A DNA stretch of 64,000 nt, from the NCBI RefSeq assembly GCF_010093305.1, contig NZ_PDWS01000004.1:1-64000 (forward strand), in the 5' to 3' direction. Under the pieces are notes generated by a model that was given only the letters and a program-made list of their open reading frames with translations, searched no databases and had not been told where the DNA came from. The stretch comes from Pseudoxanthomonas sacheonensis. GTDB lineage: Bacteria > Pseudomonadota > Gammaproteobacteria > Xanthomonadales > Xanthomonadaceae. Positions 43,859 to 52,931 of this stretch are shown piece after piece. Both the position numbers and the translations under genes were made by a program. The first letter of the stretch is position 1. Every line of letters begins with the position of its first letter.

Positions 43859-44517
43859 GCCGCCGGCAACCAGTGCTTCACGCCGTGCTGCAGGGCCCCG
43901 CGCAGATCGATCAGCTTGCGATGGAAGAAGTGGCTGGTGTCGGGCATGCGCACCAGCTCGGGCTTGCGCTTCAGCGTATCGATCCAGTCGTAGACCGCCT
44001 GCGGATCGACGATCTCGTCGTTCTCGCCCTGGATCACCAGCCAGGGGCACACCGGCGTCGCGATCTTGCCGAAATCCCAGCGTCCGGCCGGCGGCGCGAT
44101 GGAGATCAGCGCGTCGGGCAGCACGATGTCGTTGGCGCGCAGCGAGACGTACGCGCCGAAGCTGAAACCGGCCAGCCACAGATCGTCGTCCGGGCGTTGC
44201 CCGCGCACCCATTCCACCACCGCCAGCAGATCCTGCAGTTCGCCGTTGCCGTGGTCGAAACTGCCGGCCGACTGGCCCACGCCACGGAAGTTGAAACGCA
44301 CCGTGTTGGCGCCCAGCTCGCGCAGGCTGCGCGCGGCCATGGTCACCACCTTGTTGCTGATGCTGCCGCCTTCGGTGGAAAGCGGATGGCAGAGCACGAC
44401 CGTCAGCGGTAGCGCGGCGATATCGCCCTCGGGCCGGTCGACGGCGACTTCCAGTGCGCCCGCAGGCCCGGCCAGTTGCAGCGAAGTGGATTGATCGGGG
44501 AAGGTGGGCGCTGACAT
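43855..44517 (-). CDS. Alpha/beta hydrolase (dienelactone/CIB-type)
   Basis: A 220-residue cytoplasmic alpha/beta hydrolase. The elements VVLCHPLSTEGG, FNFRGVGQSAG, nucleophile GFSFGAY, acid in GENDEIVDP and His in DTSHFFH form a complete triad. Family members are predicted esterases or thioesterases. It is coupled to zapE by a 4-base overlap. Confidence 0.84.
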   Translation of the reverse strand: MSAPTFPDQSTSLQLAGPAGALEVAVDRPEGDIAALPLTVVLCHPLSTEGGSISNKVVTMAARSLRELGANTVRFNFRGVGQSAGSFDHGNGELQDLLAVVEWVRGQRPDDDLWLAGFSFGAYVSLRANDIVLPDALISIAPPAGRWDFGKIATPVCPWLVIQGENDEIVDPQAVYDWIDTLKRKPELVRMPDTSHFFHRKLIDLRGALQHGVKHWLPAA

Positions 44518-44552
44518 GGAGACATAATAACCGCCGCCCGTCTCCCCCGAAC

Positions 44553-44665
44553 GTGGGAGCGGCGTCCCGCCGCGAGCTTTTCCGCGGTCTCGGATCGTCT
44601 AGCGCGGTGCCAAGCAGCGGGCACATTCAAAGAAGCAAGAGCTCGCGGCGGGACGCCGCTCCCAC
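44553..44665. repeat. Intergenic repeat of the gtgggagcggcgtcccgccgc family
   Basis: Inverted repeat with arms gtgggagcggcgtcccgccg at the left and its complement at the right, around a roughly 65-bp loop. It lies upstream of the hydrolase-zapE pair. Confidence 0.85.
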
Positions 44666-44727
44666 CGGTTCATGTCGGTTGGTGTGCGATGCGGCGAAGC
44701 CAACGACCGCATCGCCGACGTGCGTGC

Positions 44728-46461
44728 TTACAAGTCGAAACCCAGCACCATCGGGTCGTGGTCGGAACTGCGCCAAGGCCCTTCGATATCGCTGCCGGCG
44801 TAGCCTTCGCTCTCGGGTTCGTCCGCATTGCTATGCCACTCGGCCGCGCCGCGCAGACGCTTGGCCAAGGCGGGACTGAGCAGCGCATGGTCCAGACGGC
44901 CCAGCATGCCGCCGTAGAGGTAGCTGTAAGGTTGCTGGACTTTGGCCACGGCGAAGGCGTCCTTCCATCCGCGTTCGCGCAGCAGGCGCATCGGGTCTTC
45001 CATCGCATAGGCGTTGAAGTCGCCTACCACCAGCTTCTTGTCGGTGCGCTGGCCGGTGGGGTTGGTCTTCAGCCATGCGTCCAGGCGCTGCGCCGAATCC
45101 AGGCGCAGCGCATTCCAGCAAGCCTGCCCGTCGCGCTGGTCGGCGTCGGGGCCGGCCGCTTCGGTGCATCCCTTGGACTTGAAATGGTTGGCCACCACCA
45201 GGAACACCTGGCTGCCCTTGCTGCGGCGGAACGCCTGCGCCAGCGGTACGCGGCTGCGCGCTCCGAACGGCCCTTCTTCCAGCACCGCCGGCTTGCCGAC
45301 CGGCGACACGCGGCTCTTGCGATAGATCAGGCCGACGCGGATCTCGTCGCTGCCGGGGCCTTTCTGCGCATCGATGAAACGCCAGTCGCCGCCGCCTTCG
45401 TTCAACGCATCGACGAATTGCGCCAGGCTGGATTGCGGGCCGTAGCCATCGTTCTCCAGTTCCATCAACGCGGCGATATCGGGGTTGAGCGCCTTGAGCG
45501 TCAGCACCAGTTTGTCCGTCTGCGCCTTCAGCTGGGCCGGCGCGGTGGCACCGCGCAGGGTGGGGAATCCGCCGCCGCTGCCGTCGCCGTTGAACAGGTT
45601 CTCCATGTTGAACGCGGCCACGCGCAGGTTGCCGGCCGCCTTGGGCGCGGCCGGGCGCGCGGCCGGCTTGGCTTCCAGCGGCGCGGTCAGCTGCAGGCGA
45701 TAGCTGCCCTGGCGCTGATCGACGATGCCGCGCGCGCCGCTGGCGGTGCTGCCGCTGCGCGGAACGCCTTCGGGCAGGTACCACACTGTTTTCGGATCGC
45801 GGCGGCTGCTGGCGTCGTCCAGTACGATCCGTTGCCGGGCGTTCGATCTTTCGATTTCGTGGAAACGGACGCTGCCGGGGGCTGCGATCTCGGTAGGAGT
45901 CCACAGCCGTTCGTCGAAACTGGCGGTGGTTTCGGCGTAGCGCGTATCGGTGCCGTTGAGGCTCAGTGGCGCGTCGATCATGACCAGCATCCCTTCCAGC
46001 ACCTCCCAGCGATCAGGCGGCGCGGTCAACACGGTAGGGATGACGGGGACGGCCTTGGGGAGCTTCACCGGCTCTATGCGCTCCGCCCGTACTGTGGTCA
46101 AGGTGCCGAACGATTTGCCGTCGCCCGCGTCTTCGAACACACGTCCCGTGACGCGCACCGTGTCGCCGGCGCGCAGCTTGGTCTTGGATGCCTTGGGCGG
46201 GAGGACGAACAGGCCGTCGGAAGTGAACGGATCGCCGTCGCCGCCGTCCTGAAGGAAGAAGCCGCCCATGCCGTCGACGAAGTTCCCCGTGATCGTGCCC
46301 TGCACGATCACCGGCTGGCCTTCCAGCGGACTGCGGTCGCCACGGCCTTGCGCCCGGCCTATGGTGATGACGCTGCGCTTGACCGCGGCATAGGTGGAGG
46401 CGGCGCCGCAGGCGCAGACCAGCGCAAGCAGCAGGGAGGCGTGGAAGCGGGTCACGGTCAT
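44728..46461 (-). CDS. Secreted endonuclease/exonuclease/phosphatase (ExeM-like) nuclease
   Basis: 577 residues with a signal peptide ending TYAA. An N-terminal OB/YhcR-like region (VIVQGTITGNF, DTVRVTGRV) precedes an EEP catalytic domain with FNMENLF, ALMELEN, VVGDFNAYAMED and a C-terminal SSDHDPMVLGF. This layout matches extracellular DNases such as ExeM/Xds used in DNA scavenging and biofilm remodelling. It is the second secreted nuclease in the window. Confidence 0.9.
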   Translation of the reverse strand: MTVTRFHASLLLALVCACGAASTYAAVKRSVITIGRAQGRGDRSPLEGQPVIVQGTITGNFVDGMGGFFLQDGGDGDPFTSDGLFVLPPKASKTKLRAGDTVRVTGRVFEDAGDGKSFGTLTTVRAERIEPVKLPKAVPVIPTVLTAPPDRWEVLEGMLVMIDAPLSLNGTDTRYAETTASFDERLWTPTEIAAPGSVRFHEIERSNARQRIVLDDASSRRDPKTVWYLPEGVPRSGSTASGARGIVDQRQGSYRLQLTAPLEAKPAARPAAPKAAGNLRVAAFNMENLFNGDGSGGGFPTLRGATAPAQLKAQTDKLVLTLKALNPDIAALMELENDGYGPQSSLAQFVDALNEGGGDWRFIDAQKGPGSDEIRVGLIYRKSRVSPVGKPAVLEEGPFGARSRVPLAQAFRRSKGSQVFLVVANHFKSKGCTEAAGPDADQRDGQACWNALRLDSAQRLDAWLKTNPTGQRTDKKLVVGDFNAYAMEDPMRLLRERGWKDAFAVAKVQQPYSYLYGGMLGRLDHALLSPALAKRLRGAAEWHSNADEPESEGYAGSDIEGPWRSSDHDPMVLGFDL

Positions 46462-46479
46462 GGCGGCTCCGAACAGGAT

Positions 46480-46510
46480 TCAAACTAAAACGCCGCCCGA
46501 AGGCGGCGTT
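46480..46510 (-). terminator. Terminator of the cytochrome c gene
   Basis: AACGCCGCC and GGCGGCGTT pair around CGAA. On the minus strand the stem ends in TTTTAGTTT. Confidence 0.88.
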
Positions 46511-46534
46511 GCGCGCATCGGCGAGGGCCGAAGC

Positions 46535-47053
46535 TTACTTCACGTTGGCCAGCATCCAGTCGACGGTGGCGTGGATTTGTTCTTCGGTCAGGCCCGGGTT
46601 GCCGCCCTTGGGCGGCATCACCCCGCCGTCGGGGCCGGTGAAGCCCTCGATGGCGTGCTTGTACAAGGTTTCCTTGCCCTTGGCCGCGCGCGCGCCGAAG
46701 CCGGCGGCGGTCAGGGTCGGGGCCTTGCCCACGCCGTTGGTGTGGCAGGCGCCGCACAGGTTCTGGTAGATCACGCCGCCGTCCAGGGTGCCGCCGTAGG
46801 CCTGCTGGGCGGACGCGGCCGCCAGCGCCGCGGCCTGCGCCGCCGCCTGGGCCGCCGCGCCGGTGGCGCCGGCATACACGGCGCCGGCCGGGGCGATGCG
46901 CGCCTCGGTCTGCTTGGCCGCCACCGGCGAGACTTCCGGCGGGAGGCTGCCGTGCAGGTAGAGCGCGCCGCCGATCAGGCCCAGGGTCACCAGCATCAGG
47001 AAGCCGATGACCATGGAGAAATGCTTGAGGAATTCGAGGTCGTAGTTACGCAC
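46535..47053 (-). CDS. Membrane-anchored cytochrome c5 family protein
   Basis: 172 residues from a GTG start (RNYDLEFLKHFSMVIGF is the conserved family N-terminus; a Met 13 codons later is possible). A single N-terminal anchor at ~13-34, a long Ala-rich linker (~60-86), then one heme site CGACH (100-104) and axial Met in MPPKGG (Met146). It probably shuttles electrons in the respiratory chain at the periplasmic face. Confidence 0.86.
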   Translation of the reverse strand: MRNYDLEFLKHFSMVIGFLMLVTLGLIGGALYLHGSLPPEVSPVAAKQTEARIAPAGAVYAGATGAAAQAAAQAAALAAASAQQAYGGTLDGGVIYQNLCGACHTNGVGKAPTLTAAGFGARAAKGKETLYKHAIEGFTGPDGGVMPPKGGNPGLTEEQIHATVDWMLANVK

Positions 47054-47199
47054 TTTCCACCTTTGGCAGCACGGCCGGGGCCGTGCTTGGCTACTGAAAA
47101 TCAGGAATCCCGTAACTGCCGCATGCAGGTTGAGGGAAGGACCCGGGCGCAAGCGCCGCAGGCAAGGCCTCCATTATAAGCAGGGCCGGTGCGGATGCC

Positions 47200-47919
47200 T
47201 CAAGCCGTCCAGTAAATCCGCACAGGGGAGCGGGCATGTTCCAGCACGCTGCGGATGGGATACGCGCTGCCTGGACCCTCGGCGGAGAGGGCTTCGTCCA
47301 GGACCTGCCGCTTGCCCGCGCCTTCGATGTGGAGATACAGATGGCGCGCGGCCAGGATCGGCGGCAGGGTCAGGGTGATGCGGGGTTCGCCTGCGTCGGG
47401 CGCGCGCATCGGCAGCAGCACCGCCGTTGTGGAGGGGTCCAGGGCGGCCGTCAGGTGATCGCCGCCGGGAAAGAACGACGCGGTGTGCCCGTCGTTGCCC
47501 ATGCCCAGCACCAGCGCGTCGAAGGGCGAAGGCAGGGCGGCCAGATCGGATTCGACTTCGGCCAGCGCCTGCTCCGGTTCCGGCGCATCGCGGTACAGGG
47601 GAACGAACCGCGCCGCCGCAGCCGGTCCTTGCAGCAGGTTGGTTCTCAGCAGCGCCGCATTGGAGCGTGCGTTGGATTCCGGCACCCAGCGCTCATCTAC
47701 CAGGGTTACCACAATGCGCGGCCAGTCCAGCGGCTGCAGGGCGAGCGCCTGCATGAAGGCCTTGGGGGTGTTGCCGCCGGACAGGGCCAAGCTGGCGGAG
47801 CCGCGCTCGGCCAGCGCGGCGCGCAGATCGCCGGCGACGGACAGGGCCAGGGCTTCGGCCAGGGCGGTCGGGTCGGGAAAGGTGTGCGGTTGGATTTTCG
47901 GGGAGAGGTCGGTGGTCAT
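47200..47919 (-). CDS. pgl: 6-phosphogluconolactonase
   Basis: A 239-residue DevB/SOL-type lactonase. LALSGGNTPKAFM, VTLVDERWVP and LVLGMGNDGHTASFFPG are the substrate-site motifs. It hydrolyses 6-phosphogluconolactone in the pentose phosphate/Entner-Doudoroff pathways, acting after the upstream zwf product. A composite repeat separates the two genes. Confidence 0.94.
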   Translation of the reverse strand: MTTDLSPKIQPHTFPDPTALAEALALSVAGDLRAALAERGSASLALSGGNTPKAFMQALALQPLDWPRIVVTLVDERWVPESNARSNAALLRTNLLQGPAAAARFVPLYRDAPEPEQALAEVESDLAALPSPFDALVLGMGNDGHTASFFPGGDHLTAALDPSTTAVLLPMRAPDAGEPRITLTLPPILAARHLYLHIEGAGKRQVLDEALSAEGPGSAYPIRSVLEHARSPVRIYWTA

Positions 47920-47934
47920 GGCTGCTCCTGTTTT

Positions 47935-48070
47935 CCTTCTCCCACCGGGAGAAGCTGCCCGTAGGGCGGATGAGGGAATGGGCTATCGGTTTGCGGGATA
48001 CTTTCCGTGGGCCGGAACTCTCCCTCCCTCATCCGCCCCTTCGGGGCACCTTCTCCCAAGGGGAGAAGGG
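47935..48070. repeat. Large 'ccttctccc' composite repeat between zwf and pgl
   Basis: ccttctcccaccgggagaag hairpin, gcggatgaggga, a unique centre, tccctcatccgccccttcgg and ttctcccaaggggagaaggg. The right half matches the block found inside hrpB. Confidence 0.85.
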
Positions 48071-48080
48071 AACAAATCGC

Positions 48081-49559
48081 TTATGTCGCGTCTTCATGCC
48101 AGGTCCGTCCATCGCGTTCGATGAGCGCTACTGCCGCGCTCGGCCCCCACGAGCCGGCGGTGTAGGGTTTCGGCGCTTCGCGCAGGGTTTCCCAGGCGGC
48201 CAGGATCGGGTCGATCCACTTCCATGCCGCTTCCACTTCGTCGCGGCGCATGAACAGCGTGGGATTGCCGCGCACCACGTCCATCAGCAGGCGCTCGTAG
48301 GCTTCGGGCTGGTGCACGCCGAAGGCCTCGGCGAAGCTCATGTCCAGCGGCACGTGCTGCAGGCGCAGACCGCCCGGACCGGGATCCTTGATCATCAGCC
48401 ACAGCTTCACGCCTTCGTCGGGCTGCAGGCGCAGCACCAGCTTGTTGGCCATGATCGGGCCGGAGGTCTGTTCGAAAATGGAATGCGGCACCGGCCGGAA
48501 GGCGATGACGATCTCCGACACGCGCTCGGCCAGCCGCTTGCCGGTGCGCAGGTAGAACGGCACGCCGGCCCAGCGCCAGTTGTCGACTTCGGCCTTCAAC
48601 GCCACGAAAGTCTCGGTACGCGAATCGTTGCGGCCCAGTTCGTCCAAGTATCCCGGCACCGCGCCGCCGTTGCTGGCGCCGGCGCGGTACTGTCCGCGCA
48701 CGGTCATCTGCGCGGCGTCTTCGGCGTCGATCGGACGCAGCGAGCGCAGCACCTTCAGCTTCTCGTCGCGCACTGCGTCGGCCTGCATCGCCGCCGGCGG
48801 TTCCATCGACACCATGCACAGCAGCTGCAGCAGGTGGTTCTGCACCATGTCGCGCAGCGCACCGGAAGTGTCGTAGTAGCCGGCGCGCTTTTCCAGGCCC
48901 ACGGTTTCGGCCACGGTGATCTGCACGTGGTCGACGTAGTTGGAATTCCACAGCGGCTCGAACAGGATGTTGGCGAAGCGCAGCGCCATCAGGTTCTGCA
49001 CCGTTTCCTTGCCCAGATAATGGTCGATGCGGAAGATCTGGCTTTCGGAGAACGCGCTGCCCACCGCATCGTTGATCACCGCCGCACTGGCCGAGTCCTT
49101 GCCGATCGGCTTTTCGATCACCACCCGCGAGTTGCCGCCGTTGAGGCCATGCGCCTTCAGGCGTGTGCAGATGTCCACGAACAGACTGGGGCTGGTGGAC
49201 AGATAGAACACGCGGATGCGGTCGCCGTGGGTCGCCAGCTCGTCGGCGAAACCCTGCCAGCCTTCGTCCTTGGTCGCGTCCAACGCGTGGTAACCCAGTT
49301 TCTGCAGGAAGGGCGCCAGCTTGGCCTGCAGCGAAGGGTCGCTGCCCACCACCGGGGCCAGCGCCCCGTCGACCTTGGCCCGGTAGTCCTCGTCGGACTG
49401 TTTGTCGCGGGCCACGCCGACGATGCGGCTGTCTTCCGGGATCTGGCCATCGGCGTAGCGCCGGAACAGGCCGGGCAACAACTTGCGCAGCGCCAGATCG
49501 CCGGTGCCGCCGAAAATCACGAGGTCGAAGGTGTCGACGGGGACAGTCTTGGCGGTCAC
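48081..49559 (-). CDS. zwf: Glucose-6-phosphate 1-dehydrogenase
   Basis: 492 residues. The N-terminal dinucleotide motif FGGTGDLALRKLLP and the substrate motif RIDHYLGKETVQN are intact. It makes NADPH and 6-phosphogluconolactone. GTG at 49559 gives the normal family N-terminus (TAKTVPVDTFDLVIFGG); upstream frames are not conserved. It is divergent from a GntR regulator across a promoter region with repeated TGGTATTTC elements. Confidence 0.95.
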   Translation of the reverse strand: MTAKTVPVDTFDLVIFGGTGDLALRKLLPGLFRRYADGQIPEDSRIVGVARDKQSDEDYRAKVDGALAPVVGSDPSLQAKLAPFLQKLGYHALDATKDEGWQGFADELATHGDRIRVFYLSTSPSLFVDICTRLKAHGLNGGNSRVVIEKPIGKDSASAAVINDAVGSAFSESQIFRIDHYLGKETVQNLMALRFANILFEPLWNSNYVDHVQITVAETVGLEKRAGYYDTSGALRDMVQNHLLQLLCMVSMEPPAAMQADAVRDEKLKVLRSLRPIDAEDAAQMTVRGQYRAGASNGGAVPGYLDELGRNDSRTETFVALKAEVDNWRWAGVPFYLRTGKRLAERVSEIVIAFRPVPHSIFEQTSGPIMANKLVLRLQPDEGVKLWLMIKDPGPGGLRLQHVPLDMSFAEAFGVHQPEAYERLLMDVVRGNPTLFMRRDEVEAAWKWIDPILAAWETLREAPKPYTAGSWGPSAAVALIERDGRTWHEDAT

Positions 49560-49595
49560 AGCAGGTCTCTTTGGGGAACGGTGTCGGGAACGGGG

Positions 49596-49691
49596 AAAAT
49601 ACCACCGAAATACCATGATCGCCATCCATGCCCTTGATTCGCTGATATTGGTCATTTCGCTTGCGGGATTGGTATTTCATTGGTACTTTTC
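49596..49691. promoter_or_regulatory. Candidate GntR operator array between zwf and the regulator
   Basis: On the plus strand TGGTATTTCAT and TGGTACTTTTC are tandem with an 11-bp period (49670-49691), and a further TTGGTCATTTC is at 49648-49658. On the minus strand TGGTATTTCGG and TGGTATTTTCC repeat with the same 11-bp period (49596-49616). The two tandem pairs are inverted relative to each other, one facing each divergent gene. Confidence 0.5.
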
Positions 49692-49695
49692 GTTC

Positions 49696-50445
49696 ATGTC
49701 CTCCGCCCTGTCCCGTGAATACCAGCGCCTCGGCGCCGCCGATACCACCCGCACCCTGGCGTATGCGCGGCTGCGGCGGGCAGTGCAGAACCTGATCGAC
49801 AGCGGCGTGCTGCAGCCCGGACAGGCCCTGCCCAGCGAGCGCGACCTGTGCCAGCAGCTGTCGCTGTCGCGGGTCACCGTGCGGCGCGCATTGTCGGGGT
49901 TGGTCGAATCCGGCCTGCTGACCCAGCGCCATGGCGCTGGCAGTTTCGTGGCCGAACGCATCCAGCGCTCGTTCTCGCGCCTGACCAGCTTCACCGACGA
50001 CCTGCGCGAACGCGGCCTCAACCCGCGCTCGGAATTCTTCGAGCGCAGCGTGGGCGAAGTCACCCCGGAAGAAGCCATGGCCTTGAACCTGTCACCGGGC
50101 AGCGGCGTGATCCGCTTCCATCGCGTGCGCTACGGCGGCGATGCGCCGCTGGCGGTGGAACGCACTCTGGTGCCGCACGCTTTGTTGCCGGATCCGCTGA
50201 GCGTGGTCGACTCCCTCTATGAAGCGCTGCAGCCGCATGGCCATCGCCCTGTGCGCGCACTGCAGCATTTGCGCGCGGTGGCGCTGGATGCCGAGACCGC
50301 GAAGCTGCTGCACCTGCCGACCGGCAGTCCGGGCCTGCTGATAGAGCGCCGCGCGTTCCTGGCCGACGGCCGGGTGGTGGAATCCACGCGTTCGTTCTAC
50401 CGCGGCGATGCCTACGACTTCGTCGCCGAGCTGCACAGCGAATAA
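49696..50445 (+). CDS. GntR/HutC family transcriptional regulator
   Basis: 249 residues. An N-terminal GntR winged helix (LAYARLRRAVQNLIDSG, LPSERDLCQQLSLSRVTVRRAL) is joined to a UTRA ligand domain (RSFSRLTSFTDDLRERGL, VESTRSFYRGDAYDFVAEL). HutC/NagR-type members respond to sugar phosphates or amino sugars. Divergence from zwf-pgl suggests control of hexose oxidation, but this is inference. Met at 49696 begins the conserved part; the upstream frame is promoter DNA. Confidence 0.9.
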   Translation: MSSALSREYQRLGAADTTRTLAYARLRRAVQNLIDSGVLQPGQALPSERDLCQQLSLSRVTVRRALSGLVESGLLTQRHGAGSFVAERIQRSFSRLTSFTDDLRERGLNPRSEFFERSVGEVTPEEAMALNLSPGSGVIRFHRVRYGGDAPLAVERTLVPHALLPDPLSVVDSLYEALQPHGHRPVRALQHLRAVALDAETAKLLHLPTGSPGLLIERRAFLADGRVVESTRSFYRGDAYDFVAELHSE

Positions 50446-50457
50446 TCCTGAATCTCA

Positions 50458-50482
50458 ACAATGTGAGCGCTCTCACTATTGT
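50458..50482. promoter_or_regulatory. Palindrome upstream of the GTPase operon
   Basis: GTGAG-CGCT-CTCAC (50463-50476) flanked by ACAAT and ATTGT, so 10 bp pair in all with one extra T. It resembles LacI-family operators. It lies 136-160 bp before the coiled-coil gene and just after the GntR gene; it could also be a weak terminator hairpin for the latter. Confidence 0.45.
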
Positions 50483-50617
50483 CGAAGTAATGGGGTTTCT
50501 TCAGCGAACAGCCGATAATGTGACAAATATCGCATGATGCCGTTCGGCGCAACCGCAAGTAGGCGCAGAGGCGGACGCGCGACGGCAAAACATCTTGCAG
50601 AACACGTCGGAGTGAAC

Positions 50618-51196
50618 ATGGGTGCGAACAAACGTTTTGAAATCGCCGATAAGGCGCCCGATGCGGCCAATGCGGACGCCAGCGACAACAAGATGGACCA
50701 GATCCGCGAACTGATGTTCGGCGGCGTGGTCCGCGATTTCGATCGTCGCATCAAGGAACTCAGCGAGCTCATGGAAAGCGAGCTGGCCCGCGTGGCCGCC
50801 GACTACGAGCGGCGCATCGCCGGGTTGGAAGCGCGGCTGGATCCGCAGATCGAAAAGCTGGGCGCGCAACTGCGCCAGGAAAGCGCCGCGCGCACCAGCG
50901 CGCTGGACGATATCGACGTGCGCTTCGGCCAGTCCCAGCGCACCCAGCGCAGCGAGATCAACGCCGTGCTGCAACAGCACGAAGACAACGCCACCGCTGC
51001 CGAAGCCCGCGCCCGCGATGCGTTGGCGCAACTCGACGAACGCACCCAGGCGGCCCTGCAGGCGGTGCGCGATGCGCTGTCTTCGGCGCGCAGCGAACTG
51101 GGCGGACAGAAGCTGGCGCGCGAAGACCTGGCCGACCTGATGGCGGAGGTCTCGTTGCGCCTGCGCGGCGCCCAGGACGCTTCGAAGAACGGCTGA
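50618..51196 (+). CDS. Coiled-coil protein, first gene of the GTPase operon
   Basis: 192 residues, no signal peptide. After a short disordered start comes MDQIRELMFGGVVRDFDRRI, then long heptad-type helices to the end (about residues 35-185). I infer a cytoplasmic scaffold or adaptor. CGGAG precedes the ATG at 50618. The next gene begins 13 bp after the stop and the following two overlap by 4 bases, so all four should act together. Confidence 0.78.
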   Translation: MGANKRFEIADKAPDAANADASDNKMDQIRELMFGGVVRDFDRRIKELSELMESELARVAADYERRIAGLEARLDPQIEKLGAQLRQESAARTSALDDIDVRFGQSQRTQRSEINAVLQQHEDNATAAEARARDALAQLDERTQAALQAVRDALSSARSELGGQKLAREDLADLMAEVSLRLRGAQDASKNG

Positions 51197-51209
51197 GGGC
51201 CGGTCGCGC

Positions 51210-52931
51210 ATGAACGGCGAATACGACCGTCTTCGCCAACTGCTGCTGGAACAGGAGCGCGGCCGCATGGACGCGCTGCAGGACAGCGTGGGCAAGGCGA
51301 CCGCGCGTTTCGAACGCGTGCCGGACCTGCTGGCCGATGACATCGAAGCCAGCATCCGCGAAGGCAAGCGTTCGCGCCTGGCCAACGTGCTGTCCGAAGC
51401 CAGCGCCGATTCGCTGGAGATCGCCGTGCGCCGCCGTCCGCAGGCGGTGGTGCAGGCGGTGTATCCGATCATCGGCCCGGCCATCCGCCGTTCGCTCAGC
51501 GATGCATTGCGGCAGATGGCCGACGATCTGGATCGCGCGCTCAGCGACACCTTCAGCCCGCGCGCGCTGCTGTGGCGCTGGCAGGCCTGGCGCAGCGGCA
51601 CGCCCTACGCGCAAGTGATGCTGCGCCATACCACGCGCTATCAGGTCGAGCATCTGTTCCTGATCGCGCCGGAATCCGGATTGCTGCTGGGCCACCTCAC
51701 CGCCAGCGGTTTGCCGGCACTGGACGCCGACGCGGTGGCCGGCATGTTCACCGCCATCCATCAATTCGTGCGCGATTCGGTGACGGTGGACGAAGAAGGC
51801 AGCGGCATCGGCTCGGCAACCGTGGGCGGCTACCGGCTTGCCGTCAGCGAAGGCCCTGCCGCGCGACTGGTGGCGTTCGTGCGCGGCGTGCCGTCCAGCG
51901 ATTTCGGTCTGCGCCTGGACGAACTCAACGAAGAGCTGCACGCGCGCTATGGCGCGCAGCTGGGCGAAGCCGAATCGGCCGGCGTGGCCGGCGCCGGATT
52001 GCTGGAACAGGCGCAACTGGACGAACTCAATTCGCGCGGAGCGGCCCAGCAAGGCGGCGCGCGTCCGCGCCGCCGCAAATACGTGTGGGCGGCGCTGGTG
52101 CTGGTGGCGCTGGCGCTATTGGCCCATGCCGTGCTCGGTTGGCGCTGGTCTGTGCAGGTCGAGGCGATCGGGCGGCACCTGTCCGCTACGCCCGGACTGG
52201 TGGTGTCCAAGCTGGACGGCGGCGAACGGGGCCGCTTGCGCATCGAAGGCCTGATGGATCCCCTGGCCAACGACCCGCGCGCCTGGCTGTCGCAGCATCA
52301 TCCCGGCGTGGAAGTCGAAATGCGAACACGCCCATTCGTGTCGCTGGAGCCGCAGCTGGTGCAGCGGCGGGTGGCCCAGACGCTGCATCTGCCCGAAGCG
52401 GCGGTGCAACCGCCCGACGCCCAGGGCGTGATCCGCTTGCACGGTTCGGTAGCGTTCCCCGACTGGTACCGCGCGCGCGCCACGCCGCTGTCCACGCCTG
52501 GCGTCACCGGCATCGACTACGATGGATTGTCCTATCCGCAAAAAGCGCAAATAGATGCCGCCATCGCTTCCATCCAGTCGCTCCAGCTGCCGTTCCCGAG
52601 CGGTACGGTGACGCCGGGCGCCGGCTGGGAGAAGGTATTGGCCGAGATGGGCCGGAAGTTGCAGGCGCTGGAGCGCATCGGGGCGGCTTCCTCCATCGCC
52701 TTCCACATGCAGACCGCGGGCCTGACCGACGAACCAGGCACGCTCGACCAGAACCGCGGCCTGCGCCAGCAGCGCGCCGAATGGCTGGCCAGCCGCCTGG
52801 CCGCGCAACTGCATCCGCCTTCGACCATCGCGGTCAACCAGGATGCCGCGTTCGCGCTGCCGCAGAACCTGCGCATGCGCGCCGCCGTGGTCACGGTCGA
52901 ACCCTATCCCGCGCCGGTGCAGCAACGATGA
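51210..52931 (+). CDS. Transmembrane protein: Roadblock-like cytosolic region and OmpA-like periplasmic domain
   Basis: 573 residues. Residues 1-140 are helical. Residues ~146-226 (HLFLIAPESGLLLGHLTASG, TAIHQFVRDSV, RLVAFVRG) have the pattern of Roadblock/LC7 modules, which partner small GTPases. One membrane helix is at ~290-310 after a basic stretch RPRRRK, so the N-terminus is inside. Outside are a BON-like region (~315-445) and a C-terminal OmpA-like domain (~470-565) with GLTDEPG and NRGLRQQRAEWLASRL, where the peptidoglycan-binding Asp and Arg are kept. The Roadblock call is a pattern-level inference; the OmpA-like call is firmer. The stop overlaps the GTPase start (ATGA). Confidence 0.75.
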   Translation: MNGEYDRLRQLLLEQERGRMDALQDSVGKATARFERVPDLLADDIEASIREGKRSRLANVLSEASADSLEIAVRRRPQAVVQAVYPIIGPAIRRSLSDALRQMADDLDRALSDTFSPRALLWRWQAWRSGTPYAQVMLRHTTRYQVEHLFLIAPESGLLLGHLTASGLPALDADAVAGMFTAIHQFVRDSVTVDEEGSGIGSATVGGYRLAVSEGPAARLVAFVRGVPSSDFGLRLDELNEELHARYGAQLGEAESAGVAGAGLLEQAQLDELNSRGAAQQGGARPRRRKYVWAALVLVALALLAHAVLGWRWSVQVEAIGRHLSATPGLVVSKLDGGERGRLRIEGLMDPLANDPRAWLSQHHPGVEVEMRTRPFVSLEPQLVQRRVAQTLHLPEAAVQPPDAQGVIRLHGSVAFPDWYRARATPLSTPGVTGIDYDGLSYPQKAQIDAAIASIQSLQLPFPSGTVTPGAGWEKVLAEMGRKLQALERIGAASSIAFHMQTAGLTDEPGTLDQNRGLRQQRAEWLASRLAAQLHPPSTIAVNQDAAFALPQNLRMRAAVVTVEPYPAPVQQR

